Shown here: positions 32,520-44,785 of the stretch, piece by piece
Position numbering within the stretch: the first letter of the stretch is position 1
How the letters are laid out: every line of letters begins with the position of its first letter
DNA from: Jaltomata sinuosa
Lineage: Eukaryota > Streptophyta > Magnoliopsida > Solanales > Solanaceae
Length of the DNA: 64,000 bases
Reading direction: 5' to 3'
Assembly (NCBI GenBank): GCA_003996215.1
Contig: QJPP01003568.1
Span: 168,031 to 232,030 of the forward strand
Notes under the pieces: model-generated
Seen by the model: only the letters and a program-made list of their open reading frames with translations
Databases searched by the model: none
Told to the model about the DNA's origin: nothing
Made by a program: the position numbers and the translations under genes

Positions 32520-34949
32520 TGTAATGACCCTTTCGGTCATTTTTGCATTTATTCTTTCCTTGTACTATTAGAGCTCTCCTCTAGTGACCTCAAGTCGCTT
32601 ATGGCTTGCTGGGACCGGTGGTTCAGTGCCCTTGCCGTTCATTTGGTCGTTTTGGCCATTTGCTTGTTTTAAAGCTTAAACTTAGGAATTCGTTGACCTT
32701 AATCAACATTCTTAGCTAACATGCTTGGAATTGAATCTGACAGCTTTAATAACTCTTGAACGTTGAGTTTGGTCTAGTAGTCGAGGCTTGAGAACTTTCG
32801 TTATGTGTTTTGTGTTGCTTTTTCTATTTTTAGGCCATTTGGAGTTGGAAGTGTAACTTTGGTGAGCTTTTGATGATCGTAGCATCAAATCAAAATCCGA
32901 CAATTTCATCAGCTCCTGAATGATAAGTTTGGGTTAAGTTGGTGTTTGGCTCGTATCTCGGATGAGACAGGCTCATTACGGCTAGTTGGTCAATTTTTGT
33001 TAGTGATTACTTGGGTAAACTTTCCTTTGAAATGACCTCGTATGGAAGTTCAGTTGATTAAATTGAGTCCAGAATGTTATTTCCACTCTATTAGCATTAT
33101 TGGTTTTTGAGTATTGATTTCCGATTGTACCCGAAATGCCTTGTAGTGTTTCAAAAAAATTGAAAGTTTTTGTTGTTGTAGGTACAGGCCTCAGGCCTTA
33201 ATCGCGATCACAAGCCCCTTCCATTGTGATCACAACGAGGCACATGTTACCTTGTTCTACGCAATCAGAACGTCTCTTATCACGATCTTGATGAAGCCTT
33301 CTCCCCGTTGTTGTTCATGACTGCATGGCTATTCCTCCTAGGCGTGGTCATCGCAACCGCGTGAAGTCTGTTTACAATCGCGATGAAGGACCCCTTGGCA
33401 GTATATAATATTTGTCATTCTTCGTTCCAGCATTGTTCTTCATATCTCCCAACTCTAACACATAAAGTACTCCCTACAAATTGCTCTAATCATTTCAAGC
33501 TTGGGGAACTCAATTATCCATCAATAAACCTTGCTCCCTCTATTAATTGGTAAGTCCTCTTCTTCCTCTATTGTTGGAAACTCCATTGTTGTTGAGTCTT
33601 GGAGCTTGGAAATTCTTTTTAGAAGCTTCCCCTTGTGAATGCATGCTTGTGGGTTTCATGGAACTCACTGCTTGGGTTTAAATTCTCTCGTTGAGGTAAA
33701 TAGTTCTTGCTCAATTTCTGGGTTTTCTTCCGTAAAATTACACCTTTAAATCCTTTCTTGTGCGGGCTGTTTTTGTGCCTTCCCCTTTGCCAGAATTGTT
33801 CAATTTTGTAGCATGTATTCTTGGCATCATTGTGGTCATCGTGCTTCTTTCTTATTTTGATTTCGAGTTGTGGGCCTCGCATGCCTGCTTTTGACCCGGT
33901 TTTCGACCCACCTATTATTATAGCAATATGGGTGTCTTTGTTCTCATTTTAACTCGTAGTTTATGTTTTTGATAGTTTGATTATCGTTCAACGCTTCTAG
34001 GAGCAACTCGTGCTTGGATATCATCATTTCAACAGCTTGTCGTCGGACGACAGGTAGGTTAAGGTCTAAACTCCCTAGACTTTGCATATGTAGGATAAAA
34101 TTGTACTAATTGGCATCATTGGATTGGTATATTAGCTTGGCACCACAGACCTTGACCGCTTTTCCATGTCCATCTCATTTCTTTCCTCCGTATTGTCTAG
34201 TATTCTTTGTAGATTGGTATTATAACCCTTTTGGTCCTATGTGGCCTTGCTTTGACTTTGGAAAATATATGGTGGGCTATTCTGAGGTGTCCATGAGTCC
34301 CAGACATCATTATCACAATTTTATGTTGGTTATCTGTGATGTATAGCGATTAGAGCCTATGTAGGGTCGATAGGTTGATTATGAGCTGTGGGGCTACTAT
34401 TTGTGATTGAGCATGTCATTTCAATGCATATAAAAGGGGTTTTACCATATTTTTACAACGGTTTTGGGCTTCGGGCCACTATTACTTGTTTTTTGAATTT
34501 ACATGGCCCTAGGGGCCCATTTTTGACTGAAATGACTTTGAAATGGTTTGGAAATGACTTGTGGATCTTCTTGGGGTAAAAGAGTTAGAAGATGGTTTTA
34601 TCACAATATTACTACTACCACTAGACTCGACATGGCCGTAGTGCTAGATTGTCTTTTATTTAAATTGAGATGCTATTTGACTCGGACGGATCGAGCACCC
34701 TATTTTACTACTATTTTAGACCCGGTTATGTCCGAGCACCCTTAAAGGGGGTTTTGAGACTTACATCACTATTTTAGACCTGGACAGAGTTTGGGCATGC
34801 ATATTAGAGGTTTGAGCTACTAGTTGAGATCTGGACCAACTTTGGACGATGTTTTCGAGATTGAGATATAATATGGGGTCAAGGTCCTCCATGGACCTTG
34901 TCGATCCGGGCCAGAGTCTTTGGGCTGCGTGAATCAGAGTAGGGGTATA
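32520..34949 (+). repeat. LTR fragment related to the gypsy LTR at 3315
   Basis: It starts TGTAATGACCCTTTCGG and follows the 3315-5808 LTR from its start to a point equivalent to about 4713. Extra sequence in the first part includes a patch of TCGCGATC and TTGTGATCACAA palindromes (33190-33390). It stops exactly where a TGATAAG LTR begins at 34950, so the Athila-type copy probably inserted into it. The remainder of this LTR is not in the window. Confidence 0.72.
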
Positions 34950-36449
34950 TGATAAGTTGGTAATCTACCAACTTATTGAGCCTATATACATGAATTATTT
35001 CTATGTTTTGAATCGATTTAGAGGTTCTTATAACCTTTATTGATGTATATGCAGGTACTTTTGATAGATGATGATAAACAAGGAAATTTACCCAAGAAGA
35101 GCTGAAAAGGAGTGAAGTGTGAAGTTTTCGGAAAAGCTGAAGATTCTTACCATAGATGTGGTGGCCGTGTGACACGCACATGCCAAGGTTCAAAACTCAC
35201 CTCCTCTTCATAAGGTGCAAAAGTCACTGAAGAGTCTGTCAAGGGGTGCGGTGCGGTCACTGTGCGACGCGCATATCCTGAGGTGGGAACCACACCCTCT
35301 TCGCACGGATCTCCCAATTCTAGATGAAGTCACTAGTTCAACTAGAGGTAGTGTGCGACGCGCCCTTTACAACATGCGAACCACACATCATGCCACACAC
35401 CTCTCGAAGGGTATTTTTATCCTAATTTTTAGTGACATTTTGGAAAACTATAAAAGGCCTATTCAGGCACAATTGTAAATAACTTTTATCATTCTGAATA
35501 TTTTGAAGAGTTTTTAGCTTGGAGGGTAAGTTTTTTACCTCAATTGAGAAGAGCGTTTCAATCTAATTCTCTTGGTCAACACTTGTGTACTCAAATTTAA
35601 GCTAGAACTTGAGATTTAGCTCTGATGGAAGGGATTTTGAATTACCCAGCTGGTATCTCTTTATCTCTCACTATGAGTGGCTAAAATCTTTTGTCTAGGG
35701 GTGTATTGATAATGGGTGCTTAAGAAATAGGTGTGGGTGTTATCTATTCTTTCTTATAATTTCTTAATTGACATGGGTCTAGTAATTTCACCGTGTTTTA
35801 AACCTAAAATTGGTGGTTGCAAACATTAATTTATATTACCTTACTATGTGATTGCTTGAGAAAGGATTTCATATTTTTGGATGTGAAATTACTAGTGGGA
35901 ACTTGGGATTCCACACAGATTTGAGGCTAGGAATAGCTCTTATCATCGGATTCTCCCATTTAAGAGTCTAAGCTAGAGATAGTAAGACTTCCCCATGCTA
36001 TATTGGTTGTTTATTGATCAAACTGATGATGCTCTAACTGAGATCATCAGATATAAAATTGTTGATCGAGAGATAAGCAAATCTAACCATGACCAATGTT
36101 ATTCATATCATTAAGCGAGAATAGGTATGAATTGATAATCACCCTATCCCATAACCAAAGCTCCATTGGATATGCATCACTAGTCGTCTAGTCGACTTGG
36201 TACACCCGCTTTAGTTTCATTGCTTTTTAAATTGAATTGCGATTGTAGTGACAACATTCTCAATTCCCCTATCCTTTTACTTATTGTTTTGAGATATTAC
36301 TCTCACCTTGAACTCAATCCATTACAATTGACATATATCTACCCCAAGTCCCTTGGGTACGACCTCGACACTCGTTGGGGTTATAAATTTTGTTTTGCTG
36401 CACGATCGTCGTGATCTCCTACTTAGAGAGCACAATTTGAGCGCTCATA
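34950..36449 (+). repeat. 5' LTR of third Athila-type copy (complete)
   Basis: About 1500 bp from TGATAAGTTGG to the region just before the PBS. The exact end is blurred (GCGCTCAT where others have GTTATCA). It contains a palindrome patch at 35150-35400 and a TATA box. It is the best reference for the truncated LTRs at 21685-23417 and 31484. Confidence 0.78.
35449..35455 (+). promoter_or_regulatory. TATA box in Athila-type LTR
   Basis: CTATAAAAGG lies about 500 bp into the LTR, just downstream of the palindrome patch; the same arrangement is seen in the unrelated-sequence LTRs at 11198 and 58648. Confidence 0.5.
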
Positions 36450-36454
36450 AAAAA

Positions 36455-36472
36455 TAGCGTTGTTGCCAAGGA
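36455..36472 (+). other. Primer-binding site, tRNA-Asp type (third copy)
   Basis: TAGCGTTGTTGCCAAGGA matches the tRNA-Asp complement with changes that are all transitions, mostly CpG or GG to A. Confidence 0.65.
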
Positions 36473-36578
36473 CTTGAGTTGTTAGCTATTTTTGATTATT
36501 GTTTCGAAGTCACCTTGAGAGTACTTGTTTTTTTTTACTTTTGTTTGTTGTTTATGTTATGGTTAGGCAGGCTAACCT

Positions 36579-37922
36579 ATGAATAAGGCCGACGACAACG
36601 AGAGTGTTGATGACTTCATAGTGGCCGACAAGGCTGAGTTTATGATTCAAGGGGGTGTAGGTGCAATCTGTCTACCCCCCACGGTGGGAAATATTATTTT
36701 TCATGTGACTAGCACCATGCTCCACTTAATCCAAATGAAGGGCCTATTTGGTGGAGCAGCACATGAAGATGTCAACCGACATATTCGGAATTTTATGGAG
36801 ATTTGCCAACCGTTCATCTTTCAACATATCTCTCAAGATTCCATCTAATTGTGCCTATTCCCTTTTTCCTTGAAGAGGGAATCCACGGCGTGGTTGGAAG
36901 AGTTGTCGGATGACTCTATCACATCTTGGGCCGAGTTGGTTGAGGCATTTACATCGAGATTCTTTCCTCCATCTCGAATGATGAAGCTAAAAGATGAGAT
37001 TACCAACTTTAGGCAGCTCCCAGATGATCCTCTTCATGAGGTTTGGCTATGATTCAAAAAGAAGCTTCTCTTGTGTCCAAATCATGAGTTGTCAAACAAT
37101 GTGCTGCTACAAAGCTACTATCCATCATTGAACTCTATGACTAAATCAGTGGCTAAAAATCTTTGAGGTGGTACCTTCATGGACTTAGAGTTTCCCATAG
37201 CCTCGACTTTGTTAGAGCGAATGAGAAAGACCAATCAACCTTGGCATACAAGAGAGGCAAATGTGGCAACTTTAGGAGGACCCTCATCCATCTTGATTAA
37301 TGAAACAAGGAAAAAAGAGGAGGAACAAGATGAAACAATGGCCAAAATGATGACACAAATTGACTTGATGGCCAAGCATGTGATGGAAGCTGGTGGTGCT
37401 AAGACAGTGAATACAGTGAGTACATCAGAAATCAAAGCTACTGATTATGAGCTCATGACTGTGGTTGATGGAAAGCTATATTTTGTGTCGGTGGGTTCTT
37501 GTCCCGGGTATTATCGCTAGAGGGAGGACAACCAAGGTTGGATCTTAGACAAATAAAGAGATGGAAATTGGCGGGATAGAGACAAGGATGGTGATCGTTT
37601 CAATCATCGGAGTTCGAATCCCTATATCCCTCAGAACAAAGTAGACTCTCTCTACCAACTGGGCACAATCAACCCCATCCATTCTAAGTTGGAGGACATG
37701 TTATCCTTGGTTCTTAAGAAGGTGGACACCACAAATACGGGAGTAAGCGAGATAAAGAGTAAGGTCTCAACACTTCACCAAACTATGAGCTCCCACTTAG
37801 CCTCAATCAAGAACCTTGATGTCCAAATGAACCACCTCTCAAGCCAAATGAACTCGAGGATGAAAGGGAAGTTGCCTAGCGACACCAACGCCAACCCAAA
37901 GAATGATGGAGGATTGAGGTAG
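36579..37922 (+). pseudogene. gag of third Athila-type copy, one frame with five stops
   Basis: A single reading frame of 448 codons with stops at 36846, 37050, 37164, 37518 and 37554 and no frameshift. It covers the N-terminus (NKADDNESVDDF), the capsid domain (ITSWAELVEAFTSRFFPPSRMM, DPLHEVWL), the helical MAKMMTQIDLM segment, the YYR/REDNQGW basic-aromatic part and the coiled coil ending near SDTNANPKNDG. The protease half is deleted; the sequence jumps at about 37920 to the conserved post-gag block. The stop at 37050 replaces an Arg codon (WLRFKKK in relatives), consistent with CGA-to-TGA deamination. Confidence 0.85.
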
Positions 37923-39725
37923 TATCATCGTGCCGCAATGTTAAATCAAGTGTTGTTTGGGAGGAAACCTAAGTTTATTTATATGTTTTTGGTTATCTTT
38001 TGTTGTTTTTGGTGTTTTTGTAGGGAGTGCATCGGTGGAAAAATTAAACAAGGGAAAGCAAGGCAAAAATGGGTCGTGCGGTAGACTGTGCGGACCTCAC
38101 AAGCATTTGTGCGTGTCGCACATCCTATCGCATGGTGAAATATATGCCTGGAGGAACTTTGAAAATTTGGAGGAAATGTGTGTTTGTCCGTGCGGACCGC
38201 ATATCATCTGGTGAAACATATGCTTGGGAAAAACTAGGGGAGAAAAAGGGCTTGTGCGACACGTTATGCGGTCCGCATATCATCTGGTGAAAACTGCATG
38301 TCGCGGCGCACCAGCGGTAATTTTGAATTTTAATTGACCTAACCCATTGACCGACCTCACCCGGAAATGACCCGGCCGACCTTTCTTCTTCTTTTTATTT
38401 TAAAAGAACCTTTTCTCTTCTTCATCCACCATCATTTTCCTCAGACCCTCAAAATTTTCTCCCAAAACTCTCTCTAAATTCCTCAAACCTCTCAATAAAT
38501 TGTCTCCTCATCTCACCCACAATCCCCACCATTACATCACCATTGCCGTCGTCATCTTTCCCAGAAGGATTTGCTGTCACCATTATTGAAGAACAAAAAG
38601 CTTCAATTTTCACTCCTCTCTTCATAGTCTTCACTTGTGGTAAGTTCCATGACGTTAAATACTTGTTTCTATGAAGGTTGGGAACTCATATTGTGAAGCA
38701 TGCTTAGTAGAATTTTCATGTTAATTTTGGGTGAGATCCAAAAATTTTGGGTCCCCAATTCTAAGTTGTATTGATGATATTGCTATGTGTCAACTTGGTA
38801 GCACTTTAATTTTAGTAATGCATGTTGATTGGTAGTGATTTTTAGCCTTGAATTATGTGTTGGGGTGAAGTTTTAGTAACCCACTTGTGATGAACGAATG
38901 ATTTAGCCCGATGATAGATTGGGTGACATCGTTCTTAAGGGTAAATTGTCGTTTCTCATGTGGTTTTGCTTAAAACTTGACTCTTGAGGCTGAATTTTGC
39001 TGAGTGTATACCCATGGTTATTTTTAGCATTATATTCGGGGTATATGATCCTGTACAGGGAAGGGGTTAATTATTGCTGAAATTATGGGTATTCGTTATG
39101 CAAGTGAGGGATTGATGTTACCAATGACAAATGGGGTAACGTGCATCTTAAGAGAAGTCGTTGAGTTCCTTTCTTTCCTACTATTCTGTCAATGAAAATC
39201 CCGGGAAGTCTGAGTACCCAGAAGTTATGGTCATGATACCTCTTGTCCCCCTTGTTTAATATTGATTGGGTTGTTGCAGGGTGCCCAATATCTACACACA
39301 TCTTGATCTATAGGTCACATGCAGAACTCACAAGCACACAAGGAACCAAAAATTCCAATTGTGCCATTGTGCGCTTCGCATGGGATATATAGATCTTGAT
39401 GTGTGAGCCGCAAGAGGCACTGCACCATGTAGAAAATACAAATCAAGTCACTGATCTGAAGGGCAACACCTGGTGAGACACACACTTCTGATAGTGCAAA
39501 TCACACCAGCTTCGCACCTCGATGGAAAATCCCTGTAGGATTCTATCTACTTGTGCGATAGCACATGCGACGTGCACTCTCTCTGGTGCGTTTTGCATAT
39601 GGTCCGCACAAGCAGACCTTCACCTACTTTGTTTTTCCTACCCTTTGCATTCCATCCTTTGTAGTTTGCTAACTTCTTTTTAGGTTTTGTTTTTGTTTTT
39701 AGCTCATAATCTCTGTAGGCAGAAT
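37923..39725 (+). repeat. Spacer of third Athila-type copy
   Basis: It begins with the conserved TTAAATCAAG...GGGAGGAAACC block (37941-37973). Palindrome patches (GTGCGGACCGCAT-like units) occur at 38070-38310 and 39350-39610. Homologous to 26081-27880. No gene. Confidence 0.7.
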
Positions 39726-40070
39726 ATGTCTTCAAACAGGCAAAACACTGGAAGCCAACCTAGGCAAAGGTATACTGCTGAAGAAGTGAGACTCCATTTT
39801 GGAATAGAGGGCATGAAAGCCTTCTACAAGCGTGAGGAAGATAAAGGATTCAATGCGGAGCAACTTTTTAATTTGGGAGAAGGTTGGGGATGAGCTATCT
39901 ATCATGAACCAGTAATTTGTTGAACGACAATGGCAGCCCTTTCAGGATGTACCTTGTACTATAGGTACTATAAGGAAATTATGCGAGAATTCTTTACAGC
40001 TTATCAGGCTACATAGGACTCTAAAGGATACAGAGGGCCTGTGGAGAATTTTCCCAACCTGAACGACTAA
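39726..40070 (+). pseudogene. env-like ORF, 5' fragment (third copy)
   Basis: An ORF from the ATG at 39726 (MSSNRQNTGSQPRQ...) runs to a stop at about 39893 and then continues in broken frames with a WQPFQ-like segment also present in the left-arm copy (QWQPFQERW). It corresponds to the N-terminus of the env-like gene. It is truncated where LINE-derived sequence starts. Confidence 0.5.
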
Positions 40071-40089
40071 TATTGCAATTGTTATGATT

Positions 40090-40627
40090 CAAATGGATAA
40101 CTAATATTACATTGAGGTATGATCCAGTTTATATGAATTTATACCTAGCATGGATTCAAACATAGACCACATGGGAAATTTTTAAAAAGGTGATTCACGG
40201 AGTTTGAATTCTGATTGCACATGTAACATCTGCTTACCAGCTGATTTTTCTTTCTGCTGAGGTTGTCTTGTGTGAGACAAGCTTCTCTCAGGCCTGTCTA
40301 TGAGAAGTATTCAACCTTTGTGGGCAGCTTTGTCTTCCAAATGAGTTTCCAGGACCAATAGTCTATTATTTTGTTTTGCTCACAAAGGCATCTGTAGCCT
40401 TCTTTAACAATATTAATGCATGTTCCAGAACTTCCCCATCAAATTCTATGTATAACTTCTTTATTCATAGGGTATTTTTCTAGTCTTCCCAGCATTTCAA
40501 AAAGGTTGTCCAGCTACCAGTCATTCATGTTTCTCCTAGACTAGAGGTCCCAAGTATTCCTTGATCTGTTTTTGTTAATGGTTGAGTCAGGGTAATTGGC
40601 TATCTTGTAGAGGGATGGGTAACTATC
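40090..40627 (-). pseudogene. LINE (L1-like) ORF2 C-terminal fragment with zf-RVT remnant
   Basis: The minus-strand translation shows, with stops, a pattern typical of plant LINE ORF2 downstream of the reverse transcriptase: YPSLYKIANYPDSTI, then KLIWKTKLPTKVEYFSW, EACLTQDNLSRK, then RCYMCNQNSNSVNHLF (a C-x2-C...H zinc-binding core) and MWSMFESMLGI. Stops and a frameshift make it a pseudogene. At 40627 it is interrupted by the gypsy element; sequence from an earlier part of LINE ORF2 resumes at 54292. Confidence 0.75.
40623..40627. repeat. Target-site duplication CTATC, left copy
   Basis: CTATC immediately before 40628 is repeated at 54287-54291 immediately after the right LTR. Confidence 0.88.
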
Positions 40628-42904
40628 TATCATGCCCCGAGGTTACCCCCTAGAAGTAACACGGGACTTGGGACCACAGGTTCCCCAAGCTATCCCTTGG
40701 TCTTAGCATTTTCAAGCATAACAAAAAATAAGCGGAAGCATAATAGATAAATCAGAAATCACATAAATGGATAATCAAGTCAAATAGGAATACAAAATCC
40801 AGAAAGAGACTCAAAAGCTATCTATGTCTGAAAAGCCTCTACTCATGACATAAAGAGTAGCTAGGATAAAGCCCTAGCTAACTCGAAGTGTGGAAAATAC
40901 AATAGCTAACACTGACTAAGAACATAACTAGTCCTCGATCTAAGAGGACTCACCAACAACTGACAGAAAGTGACCTGGAAGGTCTAGCCACGGTTCTGAG
41001 AAGGAACACCTGAATCTCCATCATCAAAGGATGCAACGCACGATATGTGTCAGTACTATAGGATGTACCGAGTATGTGAAAGATGCATGAATCATGATTA
41101 AAACAATTTTAAAATATGCTTAAGAATGAACTTGTTACGTAAAGAAGGAACAAGAATAAATTTCAAAGTTTAAGACATGAAACATGAAATAAAACTTAAG
41201 TTTCATAGTATGAAATCATATAACTTCATAGCTTGAAAATAAACATGTGGGAGTTTCTCTTAACCGACATAAACCATGCTGAGCTACATGGAGTCCAGTG
41301 TCATGTACCCCTACTGAAAAGAGCTGTCCTAACCAGCCAAAGTTAGAACCATGTCGTACCAGGATCCTTTCATTATAAGCCACAAAGGGTAACCTACGGT
41401 GGCAACGTAGTTTTGGACTTGGGTTATCTGAACCCTCGTCTCTTGTTTCTAAATATTACTCCCAAAACATATAACATGAGCTCATATACATGTGACATAT
41501 CTGATGCCAAACTTGTTCATAATTTGTTCATACCCCGGATCATCATACTACTTATGAATTAGGGTTTGGAAATCGATTCATGAGCATTGATGAAACATCG
41601 GGTCTCTTGTCCTGCATAATACTTCATAACTTGTGAAATTTGCATACTTCATGACTTGGAAAACTTTGCATGACTCTAGTTCAATTTCATAATACATATA
41701 TTTTTATAGAAATAGGAACTAGGAATGCACATGCCTGAAAACCCATAGGGAACATGCTATCAAAATTCAATTTGCCTAAATCAACTTCATGCATGTAGGA
41801 CATTCCATGGTTAAACTTCAATTCATGAAATAAGAGTTATGATGTAAAAACCCATATGAAATCATGCAATTTTAATAGTAATTTCATAATAAAATCATGA
41901 GAACACCATATTTAGCAAAACCCATGAGAATTGGATAAGAACCCTAATTTGAAGACCAGGAAATCAAAATTTGAATTAGGGGTTTTGGGCACAAGGTTGA
42001 AAGGAACCCAATGTTGATTATCCACATACATTGATTGAAGATAACACACTTGAATTGTAAAGACTTAGGAGGATTGAACTTGGAACTTGAAACTTGAGAA
42101 GACGGAACTCATATTCATCTTTTGAAGTTGATTGAATGAATGAGGGAGAACTTAGGCCAAGTGGGAATAAACCCCCTACTAATTTGCCCAAAATGACTTA
42201 ACATAGGAGTTAAAAGAGTGGAAAATTACAAAAATACCCCTGGGAAAAAAGACTAAAATTTTTAGAAAATTTCGTCAAAGGCTTTCACGGACATGAATCA
42301 CGGACATAAATCACGGCCCGTGAAATGAATCACGGTCCGTGGAATGAAGGTCGTGATTCCAGGGAATTTTTCAGGCCTCTCGATTGATTTTCACGAGTTG
42401 GTTTCATGACCCGTGGAAACTTCCACGACCTGTGGAACCTCCCCGTGGTTTTCAGGAAAAAAACTGATTTCCACAAGTTGGTTTCACGACCCGTGGAAGC
42501 TTCTCGTGGTTGATGTCTATCATTTTGACAGACAGACACCCTTTAGTAAAACACTAATAACCTTTTACTCCGGTCTTGTATTAAGGCACGGTCAGTGGAA
42601 TTGGAAAGAATATTGAAAGACCTTTAATTTGGTGGGTACTAGACCATCTAACTATTTATATTATAGGAGTTATGATTGTTTGAATTTGACCCTTAAAAAA
42701 TCTTACACTAAAACTCAATCAGTAAGGAAGCCTTCAACTCAACTTTGAGCTAGAGGTTCTTTATGACCCTAATTCATATCTAATACACCTTTAAAATTTC
42801 AGAATAAGTCTTAATACTTAGATACATAGAAAATTTATCTAGTTCGGGTCTAACAACACATGAAGAACAATTCAGATTTGTCTTAGAATTTCTGGGGTGT
42901 TACA
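40628..42904 (-). repeat. 3' LTR of element A
   Basis: Ends GGGGTGTTACA. Palindrome patch at 42280-42510 (CACGGTCCGTG, CACGACCCGTGG). Relative to the other LTR it has an extra ~13-bp CACGGACATAAAT unit in that patch. Confidence 0.88.
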
Positions 42905-42917
42905 ATATCTCTCCCTT
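42905..42917 (-). other. Polypurine tract of element A
   Basis: The minus strand reads AAGGGAGAGATAT directly against the LTR start TGTAACACCCC. Confidence 0.72.
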
Positions 42918-44116
42918 AGGATCATTTGTCCTTGAATGAGGACTTCTAAGTTGAGAAAGGAGGGGAGAAAGGGTTGAAATCCAATAAACTAAGTTCTAAG
43001 GGATGAAATATTTCATGGTAACTGATTTCTGACTAAAATATAAACTTAGATGGATTCAGGGGGCATGTATGCATACGGAGATCATAAGCATAACTGAAGG
43101 GACATGGAACTTAATACCTAACATGATAACTGGTTTGGATTAAGAGTAGTGTATCAACTGAAACTCATAAGGAATGAGCACATTCTTCGAAATTGTAGTT
43201 AACTTAAAATGACATCAACCTGAGAGAGGTAACCACACGAGCAAACCATTCTCTTTTAAACTGAACTTACTACCTTGGACTAAACTGAATGTAGGGCTTT
43301 CTAGCCTTGGGAATGATTATCAATAGGTCTGAACTAATTTGATATGAGGAGTCTCGTATATTGAAATTTAATGCTACTAGACCTAAGATATGAGCACCCT
43401 AGGCTAGGAGTAAGAACAATACTATTCTTGCCTTATTACTACAGTTGACAACTCTTAAGCTTGGAAACACCTTTCAACTACACTAACACCTATGAATACT
43501 AAGGTCTGAGTCTAACTACCTACTTTCACTATGTTCAAGTCTATCTGGACTAATTATCTTACATCCAGAGTTACCTCCCAAGAATGATATTTCTCCTTAT
43601 CACAAAAATCAACTTAGCTTAAGCTCTAATCAATGGGTCACTAGGAACACAAATCAAAAGCCCACATGTATTTCATCATGACTTTTAAGCCTATCACTAT
43701 TATCACCCTATGGTCTGTAGCTCATACTATCCAAGACTTCTCCTCTCTTCCTAGAATATCTAGGAGCTGTAACTTGAAGAACTTCTACAAAGGGACATAC
43801 CAAAATTCCTCACATAACTTTTCTTCCATACTTACAACCTACTACTTCCCATCTAGGCTACTACTTAGCTTCCTCTTCTAACAGCTATGACAACACAAGC
43901 CAAGATTATTGAGAGAATAGAGTGGGAGCATGAGCATCATGAATGAACGAATACTGATCGGTCTTGACTTATACTTAGTTTGATCTAGCCACTCAAGGTG
44001 GTGTTTGAGAAGTCAAGTGAAAAGGGAATGAGTGTCTCACATCCTGGACATACAAAGAATGGTTAGAGTAAGGTAATCACAAGCATGAATTATTAGAGAA
44101 ATATGGTATGAGCATA
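42905..44116 (-). repeat. Internal region of element A, 3' part
   Basis: Non-coding. Matches the start of element B's internal region (44773 onward) and is cut at 44116 by element B. No credible ORF. Confidence 0.65.
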
Positions 44117-44772
44117 TGTCACACCCCGAAGTTACCCCCTTGACGTAACATGAGACTCGGGACCACAACAATTCAAAGCTAACCCTTGGTCATAGCATTC
44201 TCAAACAACATAAAGGAAAACATAGCGGAAGCATCATAATTCTAATTCGTAGAACCAGGCTAAGAAAATCATGCTGCAGATTCATTTCTACGGGTCAACA
44301 GGAAAGACCCGTAGAAGGAATGATGGGTCATCATTATGAGTCATAGTTCTGGGGGGTTCAGCTTACTCTTGGTCAAACCACGATTCAAGACTATGGTCTA
44401 TCGTTCAAACGACGAGTTGTAGACTTGACTTGTGAGAAAGATGTCAGTCCTCTGAAGACATTCCACGAGTTAATAAGACGGATCCATCGTCTAGACGACG
44501 GGTTATCATTTGACTCGTGACTCCTGGGAATACCTGTCAACCTACATCTTTGATTCCACGAGTGGAATCATGACTCATAAAATGAATTACGGTCCGTAGA
44601 AACCACTCGTGGTTCTCAGACTTGAGAGTAGTTCAACATAAGGCATTCCACGGATCCATTCCACGACCTGTGGTATAAACCATGGTCCATGGTTTAGACT
44701 CGTAGTTCCTGAAATTTGAAATTTTCTGAGGTTTTCCACTTAGATAGATGGGTACATTTCCAGGGTGTTACA
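44117..44772 (-). repeat. 3' LTR of element B with large internal deletion
   Basis: 656 bp. The first ~120 bp and the last ~530 bp of the LTR are joined at GCATCATA/ATTCTAATTCG; about 1.6 kb found in the 48244-50547 copy is missing. Confidence 0.82.
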
Positions 44773-44785
44773 ATATCTTCCCCTT
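44773..44785 (-). other. Polypurine tract of element B
   Basis: The minus strand reads AAGGGGAAGATAT abutting the LTR. Confidence 0.72.

Larger units (their letters stand above)
34950..40090 (+). mobile_element. Third Athila-type copy, 3' truncated
   Basis: A complete 5' LTR, PBS, gag with stops, a deletion removing the protease part, the spacer with palindrome patches, then the start of the env-like ORF, after which LINE sequence takes over near 40070-40110. The 3' LTR is absent. Same family as the two arms at 1-32171. Confidence 0.8.
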
